Both the position numbers and the translations under genes were made by a program. Shown here piece by piece: positions 1-9,048 of a DNA stretch of 64,000 nt. The notes under the pieces were generated by a model that was not told where the DNA came from, did not search any database, and saw only the letters and a list, made by a program, of their open reading frames with translations. Each line of letters opens with the position of its first letter. Position 1 is the stretch's first letter. The stretch comes from an uncultured Duncaniella sp. (lineage in GTDB: Bacteria; Bacteroidota; Bacteroidia; Bacteroidales; Muribaculaceae): the NCBI GenBank assembly GCA_910586665.1, contig CAJUIX010000016.1, positions 1 to 64,000 of the forward strand, in the 5' to 3' direction.

Positions 1-113
1 TGGTAGTTAAGTAATATCCGCTATTCCGCGCCTCCACAGCATCCCGATATGTGGATGAACCGTATAAATCCCGTATAAAACGCGGGGATATTTCGTATGA
101 TAATATAAAAGAT

Positions 114-154
114 AGAGCGGATATACGGCTCTATATGTGCCGTATATCCGCTCT
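114..154 (-). terminator. Terminator downstream of pgi
   Basis: A perfect 16-bp stem (114-129 with 139-154) encloses a 9-nt loop. On the minus strand it is followed by a U-rich run, so it would end transcripts coming from pgi. The stem is long enough that it may also block readthrough on the other strand. Confidence 0.75.
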
Positions 155-207
155 GAGTCTTATCTATCCTGGCGCATTGTTATGGCGCCGTCGCATGTGT
201 GCGTGAA

Positions 208-1548
208 TCAGAGGCGTGCTTTGATTGCCTCGGTTTCCTTTTCGTAGCCGGGCTTGGCGAGGAGGGCGAACATGTTGCGCTTGTAGGCCTCGACTCCGGG
301 CTGGTTGAAGGGGTTGACGCCGAGGATGTAGCCGCTGATGCCGCAGGCTTTTTCGAAGAAGTAGATGAGCTGGCCGAGATACTTCTCTTCAAGGGCGGGA
401 ATGGTAACGAGAATATTTGGGACACCGCCGTCGACGTGGGCGATACGGGTTCCCAACTCAGCCATTTTGTTGACTTCGTCGATGTGCTTGCCGGCGATGT
501 AGTTGAGGCCGTCAAGATTAGCTTCGTCAGAGGGGATAAGCTTCTCATGGGCGCTCTCGGCGACAGAGATTACTGTCTCGAAGATTGTGCGCTCGCCTTC
601 CTGAATCCACTGGCCCATCGAGTGAAGGTCGGTAGAGTTGTCGACAGCGGCGGGGAAGATACCTCGGTTGTCCTTACCCTCGCTCTCGCCGTAGAGCTGC
701 TTCCACCATTCGCCGAAGAAGTGGAGTTTGGGGTTGTAGTTCACAAGAATCTCAGTCTTTTTCCCGGCTCTGTAGAGTGCGTTACGGGTTTCCGCATAGA
801 GGAAGGAAGGGTTGGCTGCATCGGCTGTGTTGGTCATCTTTTCCATTTCTGCTGCACCGTCGATTAGGGCGCGGATGTCAAATCCTGCTACGGCGATGGG
901 GAGAAGTCCGACCGGGGTGAGCACCGAGAAGCGTCCGCCTACGTTGTCAGCTATGACGAATGTCTTGTAGCCTTCCTCGGTGGCAAGACGACGGAGGGCA
1001 CCGCGCTGTGCGTCGGTGATAGCCACGATGCGTTTGCGGGCCTCGTCGAGTCCGAGCTGGCGCTCGAGCTGCTCTTTGAGGAGACGGAAGGCGATAGCCG
1101 GCTCGGTGGTTGTGCCGCTCTTGGAGATAACGATGATGCCGAATTTCTTATCCTTGAGATAATCCTGGAGCTCATACATGTAGTCCTCGCCGATGTTCTG
1201 GCCTGCGAATAGGACTTTGGGGCTGCCTTCCTTGGCAGGACGATAAGCTGCAAAGCTGTCGCTGAGGGCTTCGATTACGGCCTTGGCACCGAGATAAGAG
1301 CCGCCGATGCCGATTGCCACAACTGTGTCGCAGTTCTGACGAAGGCTTTCAGCGGTTGCCACTATGTCGTCCAGGAGGGCTTCGGTTGTCTCTGTGGGAA
1401 GGTTGACCCAGCCGAGGAAGTCACTGCCGGCGCCAGTGCCAGTGAGCACTTTGTCAATTGATGCGCAGGCTTCTGTGTCGAGTTTATTTATGTCTTCGCG
1501 GCTGATTGTGCCGAAAACGTCTTTAATGTCAACAGATAAAGTTTTCAT
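208..1548 (-). CDS. pgi: Glucose-6-phosphate isomerase
   Basis: Interconverts glucose 6-phosphate and fructose 6-phosphate in the cytosol (glycolysis and gluconeogenesis). The 446-aa product has the short-form length of bacterial PGI. It shows the SIS-type sugar-phosphate core with VVAIGIGGSYLGAKA near residue 80 and the serine-rich ISKSGTTTEPAIAFR loop near residue 145. The family signature GEWWKQLYGESEGK lies near residue 280. The ATG at 1548 begins MKTLSVDIKDVFG, a natural N-terminus. It is the last gene of a minus-strand run lysS-gpsA-pgi, 57 bp after gpsA, and is followed by a strong terminator. Nothing looks damaged. Confidence 0.97.
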   Translation of the reverse strand: MKTLSVDIKDVFGTISREDINKLDTEACASIDKVLTGTGAGSDFLGWVNLPTETTEALLDDIVATAESLRQNCDTVVAIGIGGSYLGAKAVIEALSDSFAAYRPAKEGSPKVLFAGQNIGEDYMYELQDYLKDKKFGIIVISKSGTTTEPAIAFRLLKEQLERQLGLDEARKRIVAITDAQRGALRRLATEEGYKTFVIADNVGGRFSVLTPVGLLPIAVAGFDIRALIDGAAEMEKMTNTADAANPSFLYAETRNALYRAGKKTEILVNYNPKLHFFGEWWKQLYGESEGKDNRGIFPAAVDNSTDLHSMGQWIQEGERTIFETVISVAESAHEKLIPSDEANLDGLNYIAGKHIDEVNKMAELGTRIAHVDGGVPNILVTIPALEEKYLGQLIYFFEKACGISGYILGVNPFNQPGVEAYKRNMFALLAKPGYEKETEAIKARL

Positions 1549-1605
1549 GCTATTTTATGATTATTAATTTGAATTTATCTTTTGGGTTATTTGATCGATT
1601 TTAAG

Positions 1606-2598
1606 TTATATGAACCATTTACCGAGTGCACGGATGGCGCGCTCGGCGTTGGCATGACGGTAGAGGATGTCATAGACGGCGTCGAGAATCGGCATCTCCA
1701 CCCCGAATTTTTTATTGATTTCCTTGATACACTTGGTGCCGTAGTATCCTTCGGCTGTCTGCTCCATTTCCATTCTTGCAGTCGATACCGAGTAGCCTTT
1801 GCCAATTATGGAGCCGAAGTTATGGTTGCGCGAGAAGCGGGAGTAGGCGGTGACGAGGAGGTCGCCGAGATAGACGGAGTCGCAGATACAGCGGGGTCGG
1901 GGACATACCTCGTCGATGAAGCGTTCCATCTCGCGTATGGCATTGCTGACGAGCATTGCCAGGAGGTTGTCGCCACCCTTCATGCCGTGGACTATGCCGG
2001 CGGCTATGGAGTAGACGTTTTTAAGGACGGCTGCATATTCGATTCCCTCGACGTCGCTCGAGGGGATGGTACGGGTGTTGGGCGAGGCGAGTTTTTTGCC
2101 GAACTCTATAGCGCTCTCGACGTTGTGGCAGCCTACTGTGAGGAAGCTGGGGCGGTCGAGGGCCACCTCTTCGGCGTGGCATGGACCTGCAACGACGAGC
2201 ACCTTGTCGGACTGGGCTCCGAAGTGGCGGGCCACGAAGTCGGAGATGATTTCATTGTCGCCGGGGACGATGCCCTTGACGGCCGAGACGATGTATTTAT
2301 CGGAAATATCAACCCTGATTTTGTTGATGTGGGTCTTGAAGTAGGGGGAGGGCATGACCATCAGCAATGTGTCGGCCTGGGAGCAGACATAGTTGATGTC
2401 ACTTGAAAATTCTATCCTCGACACATCAAACTGGACGTCGGTCAGGTAGGCGGGGTTATGTCCGAGCCTCTTGAAATCCTCTATGCGGTCGTCGCGGCGC
2501 ATGTACCAGAGAATCGAGTCGCAGTTGCGCAGGAGAAGTCGGGCGAGAGCTGTCGCCCAGCTTCCTCCTCCCATGACTGCTATTTTATTGAATGACAT
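1606..2598 (-). CDS. gpsA: NAD(P)H-dependent glycerol-3-phosphate dehydrogenase
   Basis: Reduces dihydroxyacetone phosphate to sn-glycerol 3-phosphate for phospholipid synthesis. The 330-aa protein opens with a Rossmann motif, GGGSWATALA at about residues 10-19. It carries the substrate-site signatures SAVKGIVPG, VVAGPCHAEEVA and EYAAVLKNVYSIAAGI, and the late GDLLVTAYSRFSRNHNFG motif. Length is normal for GpsA. It sits 37 bp after lysS on the same strand and 57 bp before pgi, so the three may be co-transcribed. Confidence 0.96.
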   Translation of the reverse strand: MSFNKIAVMGGGSWATALARLLLRNCDSILWYMRRDDRIEDFKRLGHNPAYLTDVQFDVSRIEFSSDINYVCSQADTLLMVMPSPYFKTHINKIRVDISDKYIVSAVKGIVPGDNEIISDFVARHFGAQSDKVLVVAGPCHAEEVALDRPSFLTVGCHNVESAIEFGKKLASPNTRTIPSSDVEGIEYAAVLKNVYSIAAGIVHGMKGGDNLLAMLVSNAIREMERFIDEVCPRPRCICDSVYLGDLLVTAYSRFSRNHNFGSIIGKGYSVSTARMEMEQTAEGYYGTKCIKEINKKFGVEMPILDAVYDILYRHANAERAIRALGKWFI

Positions 2599-2635
2599 GA
2601 TATTGCGCGGACTGATGTTTGATGACTATCTTTTA

Positions 2636-4384
2636 TTATTCCTGCTCTGCGACTTCGGGGGAAGCGGCGGTAATCCATTTTTCGACTTCCTCAATCACAG
2701 GGGCCTTGAAGCCGAGCTTGAATTTCTTGTTGATTCCGCAGAGTTCCTGGTGGAGCTTGCCGGCGGTCTGTGTGGCGAGCTGCTCGAGAGTGTTGACCCC
2801 GGCCTTGTAGAGGGGGGCAACCCAGTCGGCGGGGACACCTATGGCTGTGAAGGCCTCCTCCTTGTCGCGACGCTGTGTCTTCTCGGGACGCATCTGCGGG
2901 AAGAAAAGCACCTCCTGGATGGTTGTCTGACCGGTCATGAGCATCACGAGGCGGTCCATGCCGATACCCATGCCTGATGTGGGTGGCATGCCGTATTCGA
3001 GGGCACGGATGAAGTCACGGTCGATAATCATAGCCTCGTCATCGCCCTTTTCAGAGAGGCGCATCTGCTCTACGAAGCGCTCATACTGGTCAATCGGGTC
3101 ATTAAGCTCGGAGTAGGCGTTGGCAAGCTCCTTGCCGTTGACCATAAGCTCGAAGCGCTCTGTGAGCTCGGGATTCTTGCGATGACGCTTGGTGAGGGGC
3201 GACATTTCGATAGGGTAGTCGATGATGAAGGTCGGCTGGATGTATGTGCCCTCGCACTTTTCACCAAAGATTTCGTCGATAAGCTTGCCCTTGCCCATAG
3301 TCTCGTCGACCTCGATGCCGAGCGAGCGGGCGGCGTCGCGGAGCTGCTCCTCGGTCATGCCTGTGATGTCGATGCCGGTATGCTCCTTGATGGCGTCGGT
3401 CATGGTTACGCGGCGATAGGGGGCCTTGAAGTCAATGACGTTGTCGCCGACCTTGACCTGGGTGGTGCCGTTGACGTCGAGGCATATCTTTTCGAGCATC
3501 TTTTCGGTGTAGTCCATCATCCAGTTGTAGTCCTTATAGGCCACATATATTTCCATGCAGGTGAACTCGGGGTTGTGCGTGCGGTCCATGCCCTCGTTGC
3601 GGAAATTTTTAGAGAATTCGTAGACACCCTCGAAGCCGCCGACAATGAGGCGTTTGAGATAAAGCTCGTCTGCTATACGGAGGTAGAGCGGGATGTCGAG
3701 CGCGTTATGGTGGGTTATGAATGGGCGTGCAGCCGCGCCTCCGGGGATTGACTGTAGGATGGGGGTCTCCACTTCCATGTAGCCCGAGGCGTTGAAGTAG
3801 TCGCGCATCGAGGTGTAGACTTTGTTGCGCTTGATGAATATGACCTTGACGCCGTCGTTGACCACGAGGTCGACGTAGCGGCGTCGGTAGCGGAGTTCGG
3901 GGTCGTCAAAGGCATCGTAGGTGACGCCGTCCTTCACCTTCACAATGGGGAGCGGACGGAGCGACTTGCCGAGGACGAGAAGTTCCTGAGCGTGAACCGA
4001 AATCTCGCCTGTCTGTGTGCGGAACACATAGCCCTTCACACCTACGAAGTCACCGATGTCGAGAAGCTTCTTGAACACGACATTGTAGAGGTCCTTATCT
4101 TCTCCGGGGCATATTTCGTCGCGGTTCACATAGACCTGAATACGTCCGTGGGAGTCCTGAAGCTCAAGAAATGATGCCTTACCCATGATGCGGCGACCCA
4201 TGATGCGGCCAGCCACCGATACTTCGCGCTGCGGGGCGTCGTCGGAGAAAGTTTCCTTAATCTCGTCGGAATAGCCGGTTACGGGAAATTCGGCCGCCGG
4301 AAAGGGTTCGATGCCGCGTCGGCGCATTTCGTCGAGGCTTGCCCGACGCACTATCTCTTGTTCGCTGAGTTCGAGGACGTTCAT
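2636..4384 (-). CDS. lysS: Lysyl-tRNA synthetase, class II
   Basis: Charges tRNA-Lys in the cytosol. The product from the ATG at 4384 is 582 aa. An OB-fold anticodon-binding domain comes first (VAGRIMGRRIMGKASFLELQD, about residues 55-75). The class II catalytic domain follows with motif 2 (FRNEGMDRTHNPEFT) and motif 3 (GMGIGMDRLVMLMT). A C-terminal tail of about 75 residues goes beyond the catalytic core, as seen in other Bacteroidetes LysS. The reading frame is open to 4468, but a promoter lies at 4466-4496, inside that extension. I therefore take MNVLELSEQE as the true start. Confidence 0.95.
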   Translation of the reverse strand: MNVLELSEQEIVRRASLDEMRRRGIEPFPAAEFPVTGYSDEIKETFSDDAPQREVSVAGRIMGRRIMGKASFLELQDSHGRIQVYVNRDEICPGEDKDLYNVVFKKLLDIGDFVGVKGYVFRTQTGEISVHAQELLVLGKSLRPLPIVKVKDGVTYDAFDDPELRYRRRYVDLVVNDGVKVIFIKRNKVYTSMRDYFNASGYMEVETPILQSIPGGAAARPFITHHNALDIPLYLRIADELYLKRLIVGGFEGVYEFSKNFRNEGMDRTHNPEFTCMEIYVAYKDYNWMMDYTEKMLEKICLDVNGTTQVKVGDNVIDFKAPYRRVTMTDAIKEHTGIDITGMTEEQLRDAARSLGIEVDETMGKGKLIDEIFGEKCEGTYIQPTFIIDYPIEMSPLTKRHRKNPELTERFELMVNGKELANAYSELNDPIDQYERFVEQMRLSEKGDDEAMIIDRDFIRALEYGMPPTSGMGIGMDRLVMLMTGQTTIQEVLFFPQMRPEKTQRRDKEEAFTAIGVPADWVAPLYKAGVNTLEQLATQTAGKLHQELCGINKKFKLGFKAPVIEEVEKWITAASPEVAEQE

Positions 4385-4465
4385 ATATTTATTGATGATT
4401 TTATTAGTTGTATTAAAAAGTAGTGAAACATATCTACCCCTCCGACAGGGAGGTGTATTCAATTG

Positions 4466-4496
4466 CAAAATTAGCTATTTTTTCTACTCGCCCCAA
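4466..4496 (-). promoter_or_regulatory. Promoter of lysS (Bacteroidetes -33/-7)
   Basis: On the minus strand TTG (4494-4496) is followed after 20 bp by TAATTTTG (4466-4473). The lysS ATG is at 4384. The box overlaps the upstream open frame of lysS and so argues for the shorter protein. Confidence 0.6.
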
Positions 4497-4500
4497 CAAA

Positions 4501-4524
4501 ATAGGCTCCAAAACTTGAAGCCTA
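4501..4524 (-). terminator. Weak terminator after the hexapeptide transferase gene
   Basis: A short stem, TAGGCT with AGCCTA (4502-4507 and 4519-4524), is followed on the minus strand by ATTTTG. It lies between the transferase stop at 4562 and the lysS promoter. Confidence 0.45.
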
Positions 4525-4561
4525 ATGTTAAAAACGTATAACATCCTCTTATAGATACTTT

Positions 4562-5050
4562 TTATCCAATGAATTCTTTGTGGCCCTCTTTCCAGGCTTC
4601 GTCGGCGAATATGTCATATCCGAGATTGGCTGTGTCGCCTATAATTCGGGCTGGGATGCCGCCGACTATCATTCCTCGGCGCACACTGTTGTTGACCACG
4701 GAGTTTGGGGCAATAATCACATTGTCCTCTATTATTACCGGTCCCTGGATGACAGCACCTGGACCGATATAGACGTTGTCGCCTATCCGTGGACAGTTTT
4801 TATAAGGCCCTTGTCCGACAATCGACACGTTGTTGCCTATTTTGCAGTTTTTGCCTATCACGGCGTTGGGATTTATCAGCACTCCCATGCCTGCGTGGTT
4901 GAAAAAAGTCCCCTTTCCAATGACAGTCCTATAGCCGATTGAGCTGTTGTAAATTAGGAATATAAAAAGCTGTAATAGCTTTGGGATAATTGGAATATGG
5001 TGGCGGTAGAGCCAATAGGCGAGATGGTGGATTCTGATTGCGTTAAGCAT
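4562..5050 (-). CDS. Hexapeptide-repeat acetyltransferase (serine O-acetyltransferase-like)
   Basis: A 162-aa left-handed beta-helix acyltransferase. A hydrophobic helical N-terminus (about residues 1-45) precedes hexapeptide repeats such as IGKNCKIGNNVSIVG, IGDNVYIGPGAVIQG and IEDNVIIAPNSVVNN, ending in the usual VGGIPARIIG turn. The layout resembles CysE-like and capsule O-acetyltransferases. It starts 24 bp after fkp on the same strand. Because Fkp makes GDP-fucose for surface glycans, the acceptor may be a polysaccharide rather than serine; that is an inference from context. The acceptor cannot be told from sequence. Confidence 0.8.
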   Translation of the reverse strand: MLNAIRIHHLAYWLYRHHIPIIPKLLQLFIFLIYNSSIGYRTVIGKGTFFNHAGMGVLINPNAVIGKNCKIGNNVSIVGQGPYKNCPRIGDNVYIGPGAVIQGPVIIEDNVIIAPNSVVNNSVRRGMIVGGIPARIIGDTANLGYDIFADEAWKEGHKEFIG

Positions 5051-5074
5051 AGTACGGGATGGGATTAGAGGTTG

Positions 5075-7810
5075 TCAGCTGCGGGTGACGGTGAGACCTG
5101 AGCGTGAGAGCGACATGTCGACAAGACGGGCGTTGGGGCGCAGCGCACGGCTGTGGAGCAGCTGGCGTATGCGCGCGGCCGCCTCGGGATCTTTGGCCAC
5201 CATATAGAGATAGCCGCCACCGCCGGCACCTGGGAGCTTGTAGCCCAGGCAGAGGTCGTCGACAAGACGGGTGATGGCTTCGACCTCGGGGGGATTGGTG
5301 CCGCGGTCGATAGCTTTTTTCTGTTCCCAGGTGGTGCGTATGAGTGTGCCGAGGCGCTCGAAGTTGCAGCGCTGTATGGCGTCAAACATCTCCATTGTGT
5401 GGGCTTTCATGCGGCGCAGGAGGCGAAGCTGCGAACCTTCGTTGAGAAACATGTTGCGCACGATTTCGGCAAGTATATCCTTGGCCGTGCGGGTGATGCC
5501 GGTATAGTAGAGAAGATGACAGGCGGCATATTCGGGGTCGGTAAAGAGAGTGTCGGGGAGCCAGTTGATCATCGGGTTCTGGTCAAAGCCTTTCTTGGTT
5601 TGGAGAAGCTTGACACCGCCTATGACGCCACCGAACTGGTCCTGCCAGCCCCCGCCGGTGGTGAGGAGTTGCTCGAGCACAAGGGTGCGGCGGCAGATTT
5701 CGTTCTTGTCCCATGCGAGGGCACAGAAGTCGCTTATGGCGCCGAGGACCGTGGCGGCGAGTATGCTGCTCGTTCCGAGGCCGCTTCCGGCGGGGATGGC
5801 CGAGAAGAGGGTGATTTCAAGGCCCGAGCCGAAGTCTTCAAGCTGCGCGCGGAGCGAGGGGTAGGCGATTTTACAGAACCGGGGGTGGAAACCGGCGAGC
5901 GCGAGGGCTGCCTTGGGTATGGAGAAGGGACTGCCCACGCGGTGGAAGTCGAGGATAGCGTCGAAACTGTCGATTCTCTCCTCTGCGCCGAGGTCTATGC
6001 TGCGGCAGATGATGTGGGGCTCCCGGCAGGGGCGGACGTAGGCCTGCAAGGGGGGCTGCCCGTTAAGCTCGATAGCAAAATTGATTACAGAGCCACCCTC
6101 CATGAGGCAGTATGGGGCTGTGTCGGTCCAGCCTCCGGCGATGTCGATGCGCACCGGCGAGCGGCTCCATACAATCTGGTCTGCGCAGACGGCTCGACGG
6201 GGCAACTGCTTGTTTTCAAGTACGGTTCGGGTCAGCCCTTCGCGAAGGAGTGAGAAAGCGAGGCCTTTGTCGTCGGCTGCCTCCTCGCCACGGAGGCGCT
6301 TCACCTCCGAGCGGAACATGGCATCGCCGACGCGCTTCATCAACGGCTCATCTTCGCCGAGCGGGGAGGGTAGAGGGAGGGAGTCGGCGGCGTAGGCCTT
6401 GGCTGCCTCGAGAAGGTCGCTCTGGTAGAAGACACTGTGGCGGTGGTTCTCGGCGAGAGCCACACGGTTGAGCTTGCGGAACTCGCGCCGCTGGGCCACG
6501 AGGCGGTCGAGCCGCGCTATGTCCGAAATCCTTTCGGCGCTGATAAGTTCGTAGGCCGAGAGGTCTGTCTCGCCGGTAAGCATCTTGCTGACGATGCGCC
6601 CCATTTCGTCAATGTCGCTTACGAGAGGGAAGCGCGGGCGCTTCTGTTCCTCGCCGGCAAAGCGGTCGTCGATATTATAGACGCGCACGGCATATCGGTC
6701 ATCGCCGACAGGGACTATGTCGATGCAGTCACCCTTGTTGAGGGTGATGTTCCAGCCGTTGCGGGGTACGCCTGTGATTATGTGGTCGGCGCTCAGCCGC
6801 CAGCCTGTGGCAAGGTGGCTGTTCTCAATCCATATATTGGTGTTCGACGAGTCAAAACGGATATCGCAAACGGAATTCTGCACGAAAATCGAGGGGTGAG
6901 GCTTGCGGTCGCGGTGCATGATTTCGCGCTGGTCGTTGACACGGTTCTGCACGGCGAGAGTCGAGCTAATCATCTCTCGCCCGGTTCCGTAGTGGTAGAA
7001 TTCACCACCAGGCAGTGGCACGATTGCTACTGAGAGCTGCCTGAGTTCCTCGTCGGCAATTTCCGGGTCGGTGCCGAGAGAGCGCCCGAAATCGGAGTAG
7101 AGGTCATATTCATGAAATGAGCCGTCAGCCCCTCGGGAGCGCTTGGCAAGCAGCTCCACGGCTCGGTCGCTCAGAAGCCATATCCCTATGTCGGTGAGGA
7201 AATAGCCGGTTTGAAGGAGGGTGCTGAGCTGCTCGACGGAGGGTTTTTGCAGCATGCGGTGCAAGGTCGAGGGGGCGTCGTGGGTGCTGTAGAACACGCC
7301 GTGGTTCTTGGCAATGGATGAGTCGAGCCAAAGACCGTAGCACACGACGTCGGCCTCCGGGACGGAGGGGAGCTGCTCTGCGGCGCGGATGTAGACATCA
7401 CCGCTGACCACCATAGTGTTGATTCCCGCGGGAGCGGCTTCCATGATGCGCTCGTAGAGCGGGAGCTGGAGGTCGAGGAGGGTCTGCGACAGCGACTGAC
7501 CCCGTTCCCAGCGGAAGATGGGCAAAGGGGTGAGCACCTTGCCCGAAGGGGCATAGGAGGGAAGGCGGCGGCTCTGCCCCCCGGCATGTATTATGATTTT
7601 CTTTTCTCTGCCGAGCCATGAGGCGAAGTCCTCGGAGGGGAGCCCCCACTCTCGGTGACACTCCTCGAGAATCCATGTCGTGCCGCCGCCACTGCCGAGA
7701 CGGTGCCCGACAGGGTCCGATGTGCAGTAATATTCGTCTCTCGACAAGCCTGTTATATCATGGAAGCAGCCGACAAGATTCGGCGGCAGCGAAAGAAGTT
7801 TCTTAGCCAT
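5075..7810 (-). CDS. fkp: Bifunctional L-fucokinase / fucose-1-phosphate guanylyltransferase
   Basis: Salvages free L-fucose to GDP-L-fucose for capsule and glycoprotein fucosylation, as known for Bacteroides Fkp. The 911-aa protein has the N-terminal guanylyltransferase with LGSGGGTTW (residues 38-46) and HAGGQSRRLPSYAPSGK (75-91). The C-terminal GHMP-type fucokinase shows SPVRIDIAGGWTDTAPYC, IPAGSGLGTSSILAA and the late KLPGAGGGGYLYMVAKD. Length is close to known Fkp proteins (about 950 aa). It is the first gene of a two-gene unit with the hexapeptide transferase downstream. A minus-strand TACCTTTG box lies upstream at 7864-7871. Confidence 0.95.
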   Translation of the reverse strand: MAKKLLSLPPNLVGCFHDITGLSRDEYYCTSDPVGHRLGSGGGTTWILEECHREWGLPSEDFASWLGREKKIIIHAGGQSRRLPSYAPSGKVLTPLPIFRWERGQSLSQTLLDLQLPLYERIMEAAPAGINTMVVSGDVYIRAAEQLPSVPEADVVCYGLWLDSSIAKNHGVFYSTHDAPSTLHRMLQKPSVEQLSTLLQTGYFLTDIGIWLLSDRAVELLAKRSRGADGSFHEYDLYSDFGRSLGTDPEIADEELRQLSVAIVPLPGGEFYHYGTGREMISSTLAVQNRVNDQREIMHRDRKPHPSIFVQNSVCDIRFDSSNTNIWIENSHLATGWRLSADHIITGVPRNGWNITLNKGDCIDIVPVGDDRYAVRVYNIDDRFAGEEQKRPRFPLVSDIDEMGRIVSKMLTGETDLSAYELISAERISDIARLDRLVAQRREFRKLNRVALAENHRHSVFYQSDLLEAAKAYAADSLPLPSPLGEDEPLMKRVGDAMFRSEVKRLRGEEAADDKGLAFSLLREGLTRTVLENKQLPRRAVCADQIVWSRSPVRIDIAGGWTDTAPYCLMEGGSVINFAIELNGQPPLQAYVRPCREPHIICRSIDLGAEERIDSFDAILDFHRVGSPFSIPKAALALAGFHPRFCKIAYPSLRAQLEDFGSGLEITLFSAIPAGSGLGTSSILAATVLGAISDFCALAWDKNEICRRTLVLEQLLTTGGGWQDQFGGVIGGVKLLQTKKGFDQNPMINWLPDTLFTDPEYAACHLLYYTGITRTAKDILAEIVRNMFLNEGSQLRLLRRMKAHTMEMFDAIQRCNFERLGTLIRTTWEQKKAIDRGTNPPEVEAITRLVDDLCLGYKLPGAGGGGYLYMVAKDPEAAARIRQLLHSRALRPNARLVDMSLSRSGLTVTRS

Positions 7811-7863
7811 TGCAGAAGGTGTTTTCGATTAATCTTTAAGGTAAGGAATAGGAATAATATCTG

Positions 7864-7871
7864 CAAAGGTA
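7864..7871 (-). promoter_or_regulatory. Probable -7 box for fkp
   Basis: TACCTTTG on the minus strand (CAAAGGTA on plus) lies about 54 bp before the fkp ATG. No clear -33 TTTG is seen at the expected distance. Confidence 0.4.
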
Positions 7872-8016
7872 CTATTTTTTTGTTTTATTGCACCTTTTGG
7901 ATGTATTATTCATGATAATTCGTAGCTGTAGGCGAAAGTTAGTGGTGCTTATGACTTGAAAAGCTTCGAAATCCCTCCCATTTTTTTGCCCGGGCAGGAG
8001 ATTTTTGGCGTTTCGG

Positions 8017-8047
8017 ATTGCAAACCGGGCAAATTTGTGTACTTTTG
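8017..8047 (+). promoter_or_regulatory. Promoter of rnz, almost leaderless
   Basis: ATTG (8017-8020), a 19-bp spacer, then TACTTTTG (8040-8047). The -7 box ends only 7 bp before the ATG at 8055, so the transcript should start within a few bases of the start codon. Confidence 0.6.
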
Positions 8048-8054
8048 CGATACT

Positions 8055-8972
8055 ATGGCAAAATTTCAGATTGACATACTCGGATGCGGTTCGGCCACAC
8101 CTACGGCACGCCACCAGCCCTCGTGCCAGGTGGTCAACTTCCGCGACAAGCTATTCATGATTGACTGCGGCGAGGGCGCGCAGTCGCAGTTCCGGCGTAT
8201 GGGGCTGAAATTTTCGCGCCTCAACCATGTGTTCATCTCGCATCTCCACGGTGACCACCTCTTCGGCCTCCCTGGCTTGCTTTCGACTATGGCCCTTCAT
8301 GAAATCAGCGGCTCGGTGACGGTACATATCTTCCGCGAGGGCGCCCGCCTGCTCAAGGAGTGGATGGATTTCTTCAACCGCAATTCACCTTTCGAGATAA
8401 TCTATGACATAATTGAGGAAGGTGAGCGGCGCACCGTCTACGAGGACTCCGGCCTGACCGTCGAAACTTTCCCTCTCTACCACCGCACGCCCTGCAACGG
8501 CTTCATATTCCGCGAGAAACCCAAACCGAGGCATCTGCGTGGGGATGCGGTAAAGTTTCACGGCGTCCCTGTGGCTATGCTCAAGAGCATCAAGGAAGGA
8601 GCCGACTTTGTCAGGGAGGACGGCCGGGTGATACCCAATGCCATGCTTACTTCCGACCCGGATCCCTGCATGAGCTATGCCTATTGCAGCGACACTATGA
8701 TGGATAGCCGCGTCGCCGAGGATATCAAGGGGGTAGACACCGTATACCACGAGGCTACCTACGATGACTCTATGGCCGAACAGGCGCGCGAGCGGGGCCA
8801 CTCGACTGCTCGCCAGGCAGCGCAGATAGCTCTTGAAGCGGGCGCCCGCAGGCTCATCATCGGTCACTTCTCCAAGCGCTATAACTCCGAAGAGCTATTG
8901 TTCCGAGAGGCTTCCGAGGTGTTCCCAGATGTCATCCTTGCTAACGAAGGGCTGAAGGTCGACCTCGAATAA
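8055..8972 (+). CDS. rnz: Ribonuclease Z (tRNA 3' endonuclease)
   Basis: A metallo-beta-lactamase-fold endonuclease that trims the 3' end of precursor tRNAs. The 305-aa product has GCGSATPT at residues 10-17, the zinc motif HLHGDH at 63-68 followed by LFGLPGLL, YCSDT near 215, the HEATYDDSMAEQARERGHST segment and GHFSKRY near 275. Length matches bacterial RNase Z. The frame is open back to 7956, but the promoter box at 8040-8047 lies inside that extension, so I use the ATG at 8055 (MAKFQIDILG). The tRNAs in this window lack an encoded CCA, which suits processing by RNase Z. Confidence 0.95.
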   Translation: MAKFQIDILGCGSATPTARHQPSCQVVNFRDKLFMIDCGEGAQSQFRRMGLKFSRLNHVFISHLHGDHLFGLPGLLSTMALHEISGSVTVHIFREGARLLKEWMDFFNRNSPFEIIYDIIEEGERRTVYEDSGLTVETFPLYHRTPCNGFIFREKPKPRHLRGDAVKFHGVPVAMLKSIKEGADFVREDGRVIPNAMLTSDPDPCMSYAYCSDTMMDSRVAEDIKGVDTVYHEATYDDSMAEQARERGHSTARQAAQIALEAGARRLIIGHFSKRYNSEELLFREASEVFPDVILANEGLKVDLE

Positions 8973-9048
8973 GCCTTCCCGCGCCACAATCTATTACCAG
9001 AGAAAATTCATTAATCAAATCCAATCAAACCAATACAAAAATAACAAA

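Noticed and set aside
1582..2406. Long plus-strand open frame opposite gpsA
   Set aside because: Exactly antisense to a clear gpsA, with no family motifs; it is a codon-usage shadow in GC-rich sequence.
5153..6253. 366-codon plus-strand frame opposite fkp
   Set aside because: Antisense to the conserved GHMP kinase part of Fkp and without recognisable domains.
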